From contig JADBJK010000073.1 of assembly GCA_014874485.1 (NCBI GenBank), positions 26,871 through 90,870 on the forward strand: a DNA stretch of 64,000 bases, in the 5' to 3' direction. Both the position numbers and the translations under genes were made by a program. This document shows, piece after piece, positions 36,771-45,259 of this stretch (within the stretch, counting starts at the first letter, position 1; each line of letters opens with the position of its first letter). The notes below the pieces were generated by a model that did not search any database, had not been told where the DNA came from, and worked only from the letters and a program-made list of their open reading frames with translations. Origin of the DNA: Chloroflexota bacterium (GTDB lineage Bacteria; Chloroflexota; Anaerolineae; DTLA01).

Positions 36771-38838
36771 GGAAACGGCGCGCTCGGTCCCGTCCGTGCT
36801 TGGAGCCTGCTGCGCCGATGGGAGCGGCCCGGTGCAGCCCGCCGGCCCGTGCACCATTCGGGTAGCATTGGTGGGCCAGCCCAACGTGGGCAAGTCCACC
36901 GTGTTCAACCTGCTCACGGGCATGAACCAGCATGTGGGCAATTGGCCCGGCAAGACCGTGGAGCGCAAGGAAGGCATCCACCGCTGCGATGGCGTGGACA
37001 TCCAGATTGTGGACCTGCCGGGCACCTACAGCCTCACGGCCAACTCGCTGGAGGAGCGTATCACCCGCGACTACATCATCCACGAGCGGCCCGACGTGGT
37101 GGTGATGGTGGCCGACGCGGCGTCGCTGGAGCGCAACCTGTACCTGCTGTCCGAGATTCTGTGCCTGCCCGCGCCGGTCGTCCTGGCCCTCAACATGGTG
37201 GACGTGGCCCAGCAGCAGGGGCTGGGCATTGAGCCGCACGTCCTGGAGGCCGCCCTGGGGCTTCCCGTCGTCCCCATGGTGGCGTCCAAGAACCAGGGCG
37301 TGCGCGAACTGGTGGACACGGTCCTGCGCGTGTATCGGGAAGGGCCGAGAGGCGTCTGCCGTCCGGACATCCGCGAGGACCACCGCGAGGTGCTGGCGGA
37401 ACTCGTGAACCTCATCGCCGGCAGCGTGCCCGAGCCGTACCCCGAAGACTGGGTGGCCCTCAAGATGCTGGAGGGCGACGAGGAGATCACCGAGATGATG
37501 CGGGCGCGCCTGACTCCCGAGCAGTGGGAGCGGGTGCACCGCGTGCTCATGAGGCACGAGGACGCGATCCTCGCCATCGCGGGCGGGCGATACGAGTGGG
37601 TGCGGCGGATGACCCGCGCGGCGCTCACCGTGCCCAAGGCCGGGCAGATTACCCTGACCGACCGCATAGACAAGGTGGCCACGCACCCCGTCTGGGGGCT
37701 GTTCGTCCTGCTGGGCGTGCTGGGGGCCATCTTCTGGCTCACCTACACCATCGGCTCACCGATACAGGCCTTTCTGGACCGGTACCTAATCCAAGCCGGG
37801 GCCGAGTGGGTGCGAACCGCCTTCGCTGCCGCGCCGTGGTGGGTTACGGGCTTGCTGGCCGATGGCGTCATCGGCGGGGCCGGCATGGTCCTGACGTTCC
37901 TGCCCATCCTGGTCATCTTCTTCGCCGTGTTGGGCGCGCTGGAGGACATCGGGTACATGGCCCGCGCCGCCTACGTCATGGACCGCTTCATGCACCTCAT
38001 GGGCCTGCACGGCAAGAGTTTCCTGCCCCTGTTCTTGGGGTTCGGCTGCAACGTCCCCGCCGTCATGGGCGCGCGCATCGTGGACTCGCCCAAGGCGCGC
38101 CTGCTGACCATCCTGGTCGCACCGCTGGTGCCCTGTACGGCGCGAATGGCGGTGGTGGCGGTGCTGGCCCCCATCTTCTTCGGCTCGGCGGCCATCTGGG
38201 TCTCCTGGGGGCTCATCGCGTTGAGCCTTGTCGTGCTGGCGGTGGTGGGCATCGCATTGCACGAACTGGTGCTGGGCGGCGAGCACGTGGCGTTCATCAT
38301 GGAACTGCCGCTGTACCACACGCCCAACGCCCGCACCATCGGGCTGTCGGTGTGGCAGCGGACGATGGGGTTCGTCCGCAAGGCGGGCACCATCATCCTC
38401 ATCGTGTCCGTGGTCGTGTGGGCACTGTCGGTCCTGCCGCGCGGCGAGGTGGACACCAGCATCCTGGCCGCCGTTGGCCGCTTCCTGAGCCCACTAGGGG
38501 CGCTGATGGGCGTGGGCTGGCAGATGATGGTGGCGCTCCTCACCAGTTTCGTAGCCAAGGAGAACACCATCGCTACGCTGAGCGTCCTGCTGGGCGTCGG
38601 CGGTGAAGAGGCCGGCCTGGCCCAGGTTCTGCCCACACTGCTCACTCCGGCGTCGGCGTTGGCGTTCCTGGTGGTGCAGGTGCTATTCATCCCCTGCGCC
38701 GCGACGGTCGCCACCATGCGGCAGGAGACCGGCTCGTGGAAATGGACGGCGTTCAGCGTGGTGCTGCTGTTCGTCCTGTCCTTCGCCGTGGGCATCGGCG
38801 TGTACCAACTGGCCCTGCTCGCGGGGTGGGGTGTATAA
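36757..38838 (+). CDS. feoB: Ferrous iron transporter FeoB
   Basis: Inner-membrane Fe2+ transporter of 693 residues. Cytosolic G-protein domain with G1 GQPNVGKSTVFN, switch region GNWPGKTVERKEG, G3 DLPGTYSL and G4 LNMVD. Then the GDI-like helices, two Gate motifs (GFGCNVPAVMGARI and the VAPLVPCTARM region) and about 8-10 membrane segments. The final repeat-rich gap after its stop separates it from exonuclease III and a FeoC-like gene. Confidence 0.96.
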   Translation: MANREETARSVPSVLGACCADGSGPVQPAGPCTIRVALVGQPNVGKSTVFNLLTGMNQHVGNWPGKTVERKEGIHRCDGVDIQIVDLPGTYSLTANSLEERITRDYIIHERPDVVVMVADAASLERNLYLLSEILCLPAPVVLALNMVDVAQQQGLGIEPHVLEAALGLPVVPMVASKNQGVRELVDTVLRVYREGPRGVCRPDIREDHREVLAELVNLIAGSVPEPYPEDWVALKMLEGDEEITEMMRARLTPEQWERVHRVLMRHEDAILAIAGGRYEWVRRMTRAALTVPKAGQITLTDRIDKVATHPVWGLFVLLGVLGAIFWLTYTIGSPIQAFLDRYLIQAGAEWVRTAFAAAPWWVTGLLADGVIGGAGMVLTFLPILVIFFAVLGALEDIGYMARAAYVMDRFMHLMGLHGKSFLPLFLGFGCNVPAVMGARIVDSPKARLLTILVAPLVPCTARMAVVAVLAPIFFGSAAIWVSWGLIALSLVVLAVVGIALHELVLGGEHVAFIMELPLYHTPNARTIGLSVWQRTMGFVRKAGTIILIVSVVVWALSVLPRGEVDTSILAAVGRFLSPLGALMGVGWQMMVALLTSFVAKENTIATLSVLLGVGGEEAGLAQVLPTLLTPASALAFLVVQVLFIPCAATVATMRQETGSWKWTAFSVVLLFVLSFAVGIGVYQLALLAGWGV

Positions 38839-38851
38839 TGTCCGGGGAGAG

Positions 38852-39055
38852 CCTGTCATTGCGAGGGCACGTAGTGCCCGTAGGGACAATTCATGAATTG
38901 TCCCTACTGAGGCGCGAAGCGCCGAAGAATCTCGCCAACCGAGATGCTTCGCTTCGCTCAGCATGACAGATGGGGTGTCATTGTGAAGGCGCGTGCGACG
39001 CACCTCGGAGGTGCGTCGCACGTGGATGACTTCGCTTTGCTCGCAATGACACATA
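38852..39055. repeat. Composite dispersed-repeat block after feoB
   Basis: TGTCATTGCGAGGGCACG unit, the perfect 28-base GTAGGGACAATTCATG palindrome (38880-38907), a GAGATGCTTCGCTTCGCTC unit and the CGTGCGACGCACCT hairpin (38992-39022), ending CTCGCAATGACA. Fills the gap between feoB and xth. Confidence 0.85.
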
Positions 39056-39124
39056 ATGCCGGGCAGCACCCAATCACCCAACCAAAAAGGGGGCCGAATT
39101 CCAAACGCGAACGGAGGGCAGAAG

Positions 39125-39901
39125 ATGAAAGTCGCCACGTTCAACGTCAATTCTATCCGCAGCCGCATTCCGGTTGTCCTGGAATGGCTCGCCAAGGAGC
39201 GCCCCGACGTCCTCGGCGTCCAGGAAATCAAAGTGCAGGATTCCGAGTTCCCGCTGGATGCCTTCGCCGACACGGGCTACCATGTCGTGTTCAAGGGGCA
39301 GAAAGCCTACGGCGGCGTGGCGCTGTTCAGCCGCGCCAAGCCGGAGGACGTCGCCTTCGGCCTGGACGACGGTGGCGAACCCGACGAGCACCGGCTCCTG
39401 CGCACCGTCGTCAACGGCATCCCCATCGTGAACACCTACGTCCCCCAGGGGAAGTTGGCCGATGCGCCGGAGTTCCAATACAAGTTGCGCTGGCTGGCCC
39501 GCCTGCGGGACTTCTTCGCCCGCCACTATGCGCCCGACAAGCCCCTCATCTGGATGGGCGACTTCAACGTCGCGCCGGAGGACATTGACGTGTACGACCC
39601 CAAGCGGCTGAAGGACCACGTGGACTTCCACCCGGAGGCTCGCGCCGCCCTGGAACGCATCCGGCAGTGGGGGTTCGTGGACGTGTTCCGCAAGCACCAC
39701 CCGGGCGAACCCGGCCAGTACACGTACTACGACTACCGCATCCGCGGCTCGCTGGAGCGGGCTGTGGGCTGGCGCGTGGACCACATCTGGGCCACCGAAC
39801 CTTTGGCCCAACGATGCACCGCCTCGTGGATTGACCTGGGGCCGCGCAAGGCCGAGAAGCCCTCGGACCACACGGTGCTGGTCGCCGTGTTTGATGTGTA
39901 A
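39125..39901 (+). CDS. xth: Exodeoxyribonuclease III
   Basis: AP endonuclease/3'-exonuclease for base-excision repair, 258 residues. EEP-fold motifs: MKVATFNVNSIRSR, LGVQEIK (metal Glu), GDFNVAPEDIDVYDPK, YDYRIRG and the C-terminal KPSDHTVLVA with the catalytic His. ATG chosen after GGAGGG; the frame extends further upstream only through repeat sequence. Interrupts the iron-gene neighbourhood. Confidence 0.95.
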   Translation: MKVATFNVNSIRSRIPVVLEWLAKERPDVLGVQEIKVQDSEFPLDAFADTGYHVVFKGQKAYGGVALFSRAKPEDVAFGLDDGGEPDEHRLLRTVVNGIPIVNTYVPQGKLADAPEFQYKLRWLARLRDFFARHYAPDKPLIWMGDFNVAPEDIDVYDPKRLKDHVDFHPEARAALERIRQWGFVDVFRKHHPGEPGQYTYYDYRIRGSLERAVGWRVDHIWATEPLAQRCTASWIDLGPRKAEKPSDHTVLVAVFDV

Positions 39902-39962
39902 GGAGCCTTTCGCCTTTGGCCGTTAGCCAAGGGCCACAGGCTCTCTGGGAGATGTTTCGCTG

Positions 39963-40217
39963 ATGTTGGAGCAATTGCTGGAACGGCTGGCGGATGGAGG
40001 CTCGCACACGCCTGAATCCCTGGCCCGCGAACTTGGCGTGAGCCGCGACATGGTGGAGCGGATGCTGGCCGACCTGGAGCGCCTGGGCTACCTGGAGCCT
40101 GCCGGGGGCGCGTGCAAATCCGCGTGCGCCGGATGCCCCAGCGCGGCCGTGTGCGCCGTCGGCACGCCCCAGCGCGTCTGGGCGCTCACCGACAAGGCGC
40201 GGCGCAAGGGGTTCTAG
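39963..40217 (+). CDS. FeoC-like Fe-S winged-helix protein
   Basis: 84 residues: a small winged helix (LARELGVSRDMVERMLADLERLGYLEP) followed by four cysteines, Cys51, Cys55, Cys58 and Cys64, in CKSACAGCPSAAVC. This matches FeoC, which in enterobacteria binds an Fe-S cluster and shields FeoB from proteolysis. Here it is 1.1 kb beyond feoB, after a repeat block and xth, so co-regulation with feoAB is uncertain. Confidence 0.75.
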   Translation: MLEQLLERLADGGSHTPESLARELGVSRDMVERMLADLERLGYLEPAGGACKSACAGCPSAAVCAVGTPQRVWALTDKARRKGF

Positions 40218-40240
40218 CCCCGTTTCGCCTGGGGGCCGCG

Positions 40241-41113
40241 ATGTCCACGCACCGCATCCTGGACGCATGGGACGACTTCCTGCGGTTCTGGCGGGCCGCC
40301 GCAGACTTGCCGCTGCCCGCGCAGGTGGACCTGTGGCGCACCGCGTACATGGCCCGCTACCCCGAACTCCTGCACAAGCAGGTGGAGGACTACGACTCAC
40401 AGGGCGTGGACTGGCGCCAGGTGGCCGCCGAGCGAATCTTCCCCGCACTGCCCCAACGGTTGCCCCGCATGGAGGCGGCCAGAGATTTGCTCCCCCACAT
40501 CTGCGCTTCCATCTACGAGCGGGCGCAAGCGGCGCTGGGCCTGGATTTTGACGTGGTCTTCGTCATCTACGTCGGCATCGGGTGCGGCGCGGGCTGGGCC
40601 ACGCAGTACGAGGGCCAACCCGCCTGCCTGCTGGGGCTGGAGAACATCGCCGCGGAGGGATGGCACACCCGCGAGCGCCTGGAAGGGCTGGTGGCGCACG
40701 AACTGGGCCACCTGGCGCACATGGCCTGGCGCGGCGAGTGGGGAGAGTTCGCCGAGCACGAGCGCGACCCGCTGTTCCTGCTGTACAGCGAGGGGTTCGC
40801 CGTGCGGTACAAGGAGGCGGTCCTCGGCGGCGCGGGGCACCTGGCGCAGGATGGGGAATGGCTGGCGTGGTGCGCCGCGCACCGACAGACGCTCGCCGCA
40901 GAGTTCCTGCGGCGGGTGGACAACGGCGAGGCGGTGCGCGACTTCTTCGGCTCCTGGTACGAGATGCAGGGGCACAGCCAGACGGGTTACTACCTGGGCC
41001 GCGAGTTGGTGGGCGATCTGGGGCGTGGGCGGGCGCTGCGCGATGTGGCCCGCATGTCGGTGGGCGAGGTCCGCGAGGCTGCCCGCGCGTTCCTGCACGC
41101 TGCGCTGCCCTAA
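40241..41113 (+). CDS. Putative zincin metallopeptidase
   Basis: 290-residue soluble protein with a zinc-protease HEXXH motif, VAHELGHLAHM, at about residues 152-156 and a possible third ligand in LYSEGFAVRYKEA some 40 residues later, the gluzincin arrangement. No signal peptide or membrane segment is seen. It resembles the predicted Zn-dependent proteases of the DUF2268 type, but I cannot name a substrate. The ATG at 40241 gives a sensible N-terminus; the upstream open frame overlaps the FeoC-like gene. Confidence 0.72.
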   Translation: MSTHRILDAWDDFLRFWRAAADLPLPAQVDLWRTAYMARYPELLHKQVEDYDSQGVDWRQVAAERIFPALPQRLPRMEAARDLLPHICASIYERAQAALGLDFDVVFVIYVGIGCGAGWATQYEGQPACLLGLENIAAEGWHTRERLEGLVAHELGHLAHMAWRGEWGEFAEHERDPLFLLYSEGFAVRYKEAVLGGAGHLAQDGEWLAWCAAHRQTLAAEFLRRVDNGEAVRDFFGSWYEMQGHSQTGYYLGRELVGDLGRGRALRDVARMSVGEVREAARAFLHAALP

Positions 41114-41247
41114 CGTTCTTTGCCGCCGCGTCGCTCAGAATGACAGGAAAGCCATCCCTGCGGCGTCATCGTGGACAAACCCTCGCGCGGTCGCTCCATG
41201 CCCACCCCGCCGACACCCCGTGCTGGAACCGAATCCCCGCGCCGGTG

Positions 41248-41276
41248 TTTACAAATACGAAATCGTGCGCTATACT
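41248..41276 (+). promoter_or_regulatory. Promoter of the MFS transporter gene
   Basis: TTTACA (41248-41253), 17-base spacer, TATACT (41271-41276). Confidence 0.65.
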
Positions 41277-41329
41277 CTCGCCGCGGGCCGGGGGCAGTCC
41301 ACTCTTCAATCATCCGAAGGAGGAAGGCC

Positions 41330-42766
41330 ATGAGGAAAATCCGCTGGTATGATTACATCACGGTCAACATCTACTGGCTCGGTTTGACCACGGTCTCCCA
41401 GAGTTTCGCCATCATCATCCCCCTCATCGTGCAGCGGTTTGTCAGCACTGCGGAGCAGGGCGAGGCCTACGGCACCATTCGGCTGTACACCCTGATGGTG
41501 GCGCTGCTGGCCCAGGCGCTGTTCGGGATGCTCTCGGACCGCAGCACGCTGCGCTGGGGACGGCGGCGGCCCTTCATCCTGCTGGGCACGCTGGGCAACA
41601 TCCTCGCCATCATCGCCGTCGGGGCATCGCCCACCTACTGGTTCCTGTTCGCGGCGCTGGTCTTCTCGCAGATCGCGTCCAACGCGGCCCACGGCGCCGA
41701 GCAGGGTCTCATCCCCGACCTGGTACCCGAGCAGTATCGGGGCCGGTTCTCAGGCGTCAAGGCGATGATGGACCTGCTGCCGGTCATCATCGTCGCGCTG
41801 ACGGTGGGCCCGCTGGTCGCCAAGGGGCAGATGTGGACGGGCATCTTCGTGGCGGTGGGCATCCTGTTCGTGGCGATGGCCCTCACCATGCTGGTGCGCG
41901 AGGAGCCGCTGCGCGAACCGCCCGGCCCCATCAACTGGGAGCCGTTCCTGCGCCTCGTCGCCATGACGCTGGTCTTCCTCGGCATCATCCTGGGGCTGGG
42001 GGCGGCTGCGAAGTGGGTCGGCACGCTGGTGGTGGGCATCCAGTCGGTGCCGCTGCTGCTGCTCATCATGGGCCTCGTGGGCGCGGTGGCCATTGCCGGG
42101 GCGGTGGTCGTGGGCGTGTGGGCCAGCGTGCGCATCAGCATCGGCGGCGAGAACGCGCGGCGCTACCCGTCCTTCTCGTGGTGGGTGGTGAACCGCCTGG
42201 CGTTCCTGGTGGGCACGACCAACCTGTCGGGGTTCGCGGTCTACTTCCTCCAGTCGCGCCTGGGGTTCTCAGGGGAGACCGCGGCCAAGCCGGCGTCGCA
42301 GTTGATGATGGTGGTGGGCATCCTCATCCTGCTGTTCGCCTTCCCCAGCGGGTGGCTGGCCGACCTCGTGGGCCGCAAGCGGCTGGTGGCCGTCAGCGGT
42401 GTCCTCGCCGCGCTGGGCGCGCTGGTGCTCGTCCTCGCGCCGAATATGACCGTCATCTACGTGGGTGGGTGCATCGTGGGCGCGGCGACGGGGATGTTCT
42501 TCACCACCAACTGGGCGCTGGGCACCGACATCGTGCCGAAGGAAGAGGCCGGCAAGTACCTGGGCATCTCCAACCTGGCCGGGGCGGGCGCGGGCGCTGT
42601 GGGCGGGTACATCGGCGGCCCCATCGCGGACTACTTCACCAGGAACGTGCCGCAGTCGCCGGGCATCGGCTACGTGCTGATCTTCGCCATCTACGGGCTG
42701 GTGTTCCTGGTGTCGGCGCTGGTCCTGGTGCGCGTGCGCGAGGAGTGGAAGGCGGAGGCGCGCTAG
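41330..42766 (+). CDS. MFS transporter of the sugar:cation symporter type
   Basis: 478-residue membrane transporter with about twelve hydrophobic segments. The loop after segment 2 reads GMLSDRSTLRWGRRRPFILLG, the form seen in GPH/SLC45-like sugar symporters, and a repeat of it lies at SGWLADLVGRKRLV in the second half. ATG at 41330 follows GAAGGAGGAAGG; the in-frame extension upstream is not coding. Own promoter at 41248. Substrate unknown, probably a sugar or glycoside. Confidence 0.85.
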   Translation: MRKIRWYDYITVNIYWLGLTTVSQSFAIIIPLIVQRFVSTAEQGEAYGTIRLYTLMVALLAQALFGMLSDRSTLRWGRRRPFILLGTLGNILAIIAVGASPTYWFLFAALVFSQIASNAAHGAEQGLIPDLVPEQYRGRFSGVKAMMDLLPVIIVALTVGPLVAKGQMWTGIFVAVGILFVAMALTMLVREEPLREPPGPINWEPFLRLVAMTLVFLGIILGLGAAAKWVGTLVVGIQSVPLLLLIMGLVGAVAIAGAVVVGVWASVRISIGGENARRYPSFSWWVVNRLAFLVGTTNLSGFAVYFLQSRLGFSGETAAKPASQLMMVVGILILLFAFPSGWLADLVGRKRLVAVSGVLAALGALVLVLAPNMTVIYVGGCIVGAATGMFFTTNWALGTDIVPKEEAGKYLGISNLAGAGAGAVGGYIGGPIADYFTRNVPQSPGIGYVLIFAIYGLVFLVSALVLVRVREEWKAEAR

Positions 42767-42838
42767 GGGTACGAGCGGCGGCGAGGCGCACGGGGGCGGT
42801 CGGGCGGCTGGCCGCCCTGGTGAAGACGCAAAAACCCA

Positions 42839-42867
42839 TTGACACCGCGGAAGAATGCAGTTACAAT
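42839..42867 (+). promoter_or_regulatory. Promoter of the toxin-antitoxin pair
   Basis: TTGACA (42839-42844), 17-base spacer, TACAAT (42862-42867). Confidence 0.7.
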
Positions 42868-42902
42868 ACGAACAGAGAGACATGCGGCCTGGTCGCTGCG
42901 CT

Positions 42903-42937
42903 CGCGGCGGGTGAACAGGCGCATCTCACCCGCCGCG
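42903..42937 (+). other. Perfect stem-loop in the leader of the toxin-antitoxin pair
   Basis: CGCGGCGGGTGA (42903-42914) pairs fully with TCACCCGCCGCG (42926-42937), loop 11 bases. It lies between the promoter and the antitoxin start and could be an operator for the antitoxin, a leader structure or a cassette-boundary relic. Confidence 0.55.
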
Positions 42938-42994
42938 GCGTTGGCCAGCGCAAGGGCTTTGACGTGAGATGTGAACTCAGAGAGGTGAACAAAA

Positions 42995-43219
42995 ATGCGC
43001 CAAGTCAATTTAGAAGAGGCAAAGGAGCGTTTGCTCGAGTTGATCAACGCTGTAATGAAAGGGGAAACGGTGCTGATCATCAAAGATCTGCAGGAAGCCG
43101 TGCAATTGGTGCCTGCGGTCTCTGTCGCACGTCGCCAATTCGGGAGTGCGAAAGGATTGATTGTCATGACGGATGATTTTGATGCACCACTCCCAGACTT
43201 TAACGCGTATATGCCATGA
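42995..43219 (+). CDS. Phd/YefM-type antitoxin
   Basis: 74-residue antitoxin starting MRQVNLEEAKERLLELINAV, the Phd/YefM DNA-binding fold, with a C-terminal tail (DDFDAPLPDFNAYM) that typically wraps a PIN toxin. Four-base overlap with the toxin start. AT-richer than the flanking genes, suggesting horizontal origin. Confidence 0.85.
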   Translation: MRQVNLEEAKERLLELINAVMKGETVLIIKDLQEAVQLVPAVSVARRQFGSAKGLIVMTDDFDAPLPDFNAYMP

Positions 43220-43602
43220 AATTACTCCTGGATACACACGCTTTCTTGTGGTTCATCGGCGGTGACGAGCGCCTCAGTCCCAGCGCACGGGCGTTGATCG
43301 AAGACATGAGCAACGATGCTTATTTCAGCATTGTCAGTCTATGGGAGATGGCGATCAAGATCAGCCTTGGCAGATTGCAACTGGCACAACCCTTTGAGAT
43401 ATTCATCCCGCACCAATTAAGCCTGAATCGGATTGGGTTACTTGGCATCACGATTAGCCATACTGCCAGGGTGGCTACCCTGCCCTTCCATCATCGTGAC
43501 CCTTTTGACCGTTTGCTGGTAGCACAGGCCCACATTGAGCAAATGCCCCTTGTGAGTAGCGATGCAGCATTTGACGCTTATGGCATTACGCGTTTATGGT
43601 AA
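43216..43602 (+). CDS. PIN-domain ribonuclease toxin (VapC family)
   Basis: 128-residue PIN toxin with the acidic active site Asp6 (LLLDTHAFLW), Glu44 (SLWEMAIK), Asp98 (HHRDPFDRLL) and Asp116 (SSDAAFD). Cleaves RNA when the labile antitoxin upstream is lost. Stop lies ten bases before a candidate attC site, so the pair could itself be a captured cassette. Confidence 0.9.
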   Translation: MKLLLDTHAFLWFIGGDERLSPSARALIEDMSNDAYFSIVSLWEMAIKISLGRLQLAQPFEIFIPHQLSLNRIGLLGITISHTARVATLPFHHRDPFDRLLVAQAHIEQMPLVSSDAAFDAYGITRLW

Positions 43603-43611
43603 GAAGCGCTG

Positions 43612-43691
43612 GCTCACAAGCGTTTCCAGCCGACGCCGCCCCGCTGCGATTCGCTCCGCTACGCGGGCGGCTGATGCGCAAGCCGTTAGGC
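43612..43691 (+). other. Candidate integron attC site 1
   Basis: About 80 bases able to fold back: left CAGCCG pairs with right CGGCTG, flanked by GGCTCAC on the left and a consensus R' box GTTAGGC (43685-43691) on the right. Length and box spacing fit attC sites; the left box is degenerate. Confidence 0.5.
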
Positions 43692-43722
43692 CGCCTGTGC
43701 CGCGCAGACTTTGAGGTTTTCT

Positions 43723-44301
43723 ATGGTCCTGCACCGACTTTCATTGCCCCTCGCCGTATTCCTCGCGATGATCCTGCAGGCGTGCGCCCCCCAGCTGCCG
43801 CCGACGATCGAGCCGATTCCAACGTCCACCTTCTCCTCCACACCCACCACCACCGAAGTCCCCCACCGCCCAAGCATCACACCTCCCACACCCCAGCCAC
43901 CGCAGGAGTCGGTGAAACCTATCACTCTCTGTTCGCCAATCGACCTTGAGCTCTACAAGTCGGCGGCACTCCCACTTCTCGACCAGATCGTTGTTGCCTC
44001 TCGGGAAGCCAGCCAGCTCGCAACATTGCCGCCGGACCGCATTCCAGCCCTTGTTGCCACATCGGTGGCCATCCAGGAGCAGCTTGTCGATATCCAGCCG
44101 CCCCGATGCCTGCAAGAGGCCCACAACGCCGCGCTCGCGGGGGCGTCCTTGCTTGTCCACGCGCTCGAAAGCATTGGCTCAGCCGACTATTCCCAGGCCG
44201 AGACATCCCTTCGGGCGTCCTTCGAGATGGTCGCCCAGGCGGTAGCGCTTCTCACCATTCAGATTTGGGAAGCAACCGCAACGAGCACGCCGACTGCCTA
44301 G
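43723..44301 (+). CDS. Putative lipoprotein in a cassette-like unit
   Basis: 192 residues. Signal peptide with lipobox (PLAVFLAMILQAC, Cys at about residue 21), then a Pro/Thr/Ser-rich stalk (about 25-65) and an alpha-helical domain (about 70-180) with Cys in LCSPIDLEL and PPRCLQEAHN. I recognise no family. ATG at 43723 chosen over an upstream TTG. The stop is four bases before the GCCTAAC box of the next candidate attC and the start 31 bases after the GTTAGGC box, the tight layout of integron cassettes. Confidence 0.7.
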   Translation: MVLHRLSLPLAVFLAMILQACAPQLPPTIEPIPTSTFSSTPTTTEVPHRPSITPPTPQPPQESVKPITLCSPIDLELYKSAALPLLDQIVVASREASQLATLPPDRIPALVATSVAIQEQLVDIQPPRCLQEAHNAALAGASLLVHALESIGSADYSQAETSLRASFEMVAQAVALLTIQIWEATATSTPTA

Positions 44302-44304
44302 GCG

Positions 44305-44483
44305 GCCTAACAACTCGCTGAAGCTGACCGGGCTGGCGTGCGGCGAAGTGTGGCTTGTCTTGCCTGTGGGGTTGGCGTAGAGTGGAAGGAGCATAGCCCG
44401 AGCCGCCTGGCAGTTAGCTCGAGGCCGTTCACCCGGCTCCGCTTCGCGCTCGGCTGAACGGCGCGGCGGCTTCGCCGTTGGGC
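44305..44483 (+). other. Candidate integron attC site 2 (long or rearranged)
   Basis: Begins with R'' box GCCTAAC (44305-44311) followed by CTGAAGCTGACC. It ends with CTCGGCTGAACGGCGCGGCG and R' box GTTGGGC (44477-44483). At 179 bases it is longer than most attC sites and may contain an extra segment. Its right half is shared with the site at 44979. Confidence 0.5.
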
Positions 44484-44496
44484 GGCACTTTGCCGG

Positions 44497-44958
44497 TTGC
44501 CATTCCGAACTCCCGTAGAGATTGTGGCAGCGCTCAATTCATTGCTCAGCATCCGAGCAGTAGTAGATCTGAGCAATTCAACCGCTGACAGGAGGATGTT
44601 GGGACCGTTGGAACGTTCTGATCTTGAGCTACAGGGTGCGAGTTTCATTTCCCGCTTTCTTGCGTCAAACGAGCAAACAAGGGACACAATGAGAGCAGAG
44701 GGTGCGGATTTGGCCAACCGGCTCCAACGAGAAGCCATCGGTCTGGCGTACTCAAAGGCCACCGAGTTCAGCCCCAAGATCCCGCTATACCACCTGCTTG
44801 CAGCAAAGGTTGCGCTACTCGCACATTGGCCAGACAACAACGCTCTGGATGTATTTGAGAAGGACATTTACTACTATCGGGGCTTTGAGTCTAATCTAGA
44901 TTTGGTGGAAGAATACGAAAGGTTTCGAGAAGCGTATACGGGAAGCAAGAGTTCATAG
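44497..44958 (+). CDS. Hypothetical protein in a cassette-like unit
   Basis: 153 residues, no recognised domain, no signal peptide, predicted mostly helical; Tyr-rich near the C-terminus (KDIYYYRGFESNLDLVEEYERF). TTG start 14 bases after the GTTGGGC box; stop 21 bases before the next GCCCAAC box. Clearly lower GC and different codon use than chromosomal neighbours such as the ClC gene. This is what a captured gene cassette looks like; function cannot be guessed. Confidence 0.6.
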   Translation: MPFRTPVEIVAALNSLLSIRAVVDLSNSTADRRMLGPLERSDLELQGASFISRFLASNEQTRDTMRAEGADLANRLQREAIGLAYSKATEFSPKIPLYHLLAAKVALLAHWPDNNALDVFEKDIYYYRGFESNLDLVEEYERFREAYTGSKSS

Positions 44959-44978
44959 TGCGTAATCCTGAAAGTGCC

Positions 44979-45060
44979 GCCCAACTTGCGCCTGAAGCCG
45001 ACGCCGCGCCGCTTGTCGGCCTGGCCCGCTCCGCTCCGCGCTCGGCTGAACGGCGCGGCG
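44979..45060 (+). other. Candidate integron attC site 3, missing its right box
   Basis: R'' box GCCCAAC (44979-44985), then CTGAAGCCGACGCCGC and, after a loop, CTCGGCTGAACGGCGCGGCG as in site 2. No GTTRRRY box follows, so the site is truncated at the right. Confidence 0.45.
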
Positions 45061-45061
45061 C

Positions 45062-45148
45062 GCGGATGGCCTCCTCCATCGCCACCAGCCCCTGCGCCAC
45101 CTCTTCAACCCCCACGCGCTGCTTGCGGCGCAGGTCCCTCTGGCCCAT
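45062..45148 (-). pseudogene. Possible gene remnant cut by the cassette cluster
   Basis: On the minus strand MGQRDLRRKQRVGVEEVAQG and about ten further residues read like a true, charged helical protein start. The frame then runs straight into attC site 3. It may be the first 29 codons of a gene whose remainder was displaced. Weak evidence. Confidence 0.25.
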
Positions 45149-45259
45149 GGCCCGCTCGCTGCCCGTTCGCGCGGGTTCGCGTCCATGCGCCGCTGCCGCC
45201 GCGCCGGAATTGACCGCCGGGGCGGGCGCGGGTATCATTGACCCGGAGGCATGGGGCAG

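Noticed and set aside
38830..38842. TATAAT-like sequence at the end of feoB as a promoter
   Set aside because: It overlaps the feoB stop, has no convincing -35 and faces a repeat block with no gene for 280 bases.
42950..42958. GTTGGCC near 42950 as an attC R' box
   Set aside because: Does not fit GTTRRRY (pyrimidine in the third R position) and no matching left box or foldback was found.
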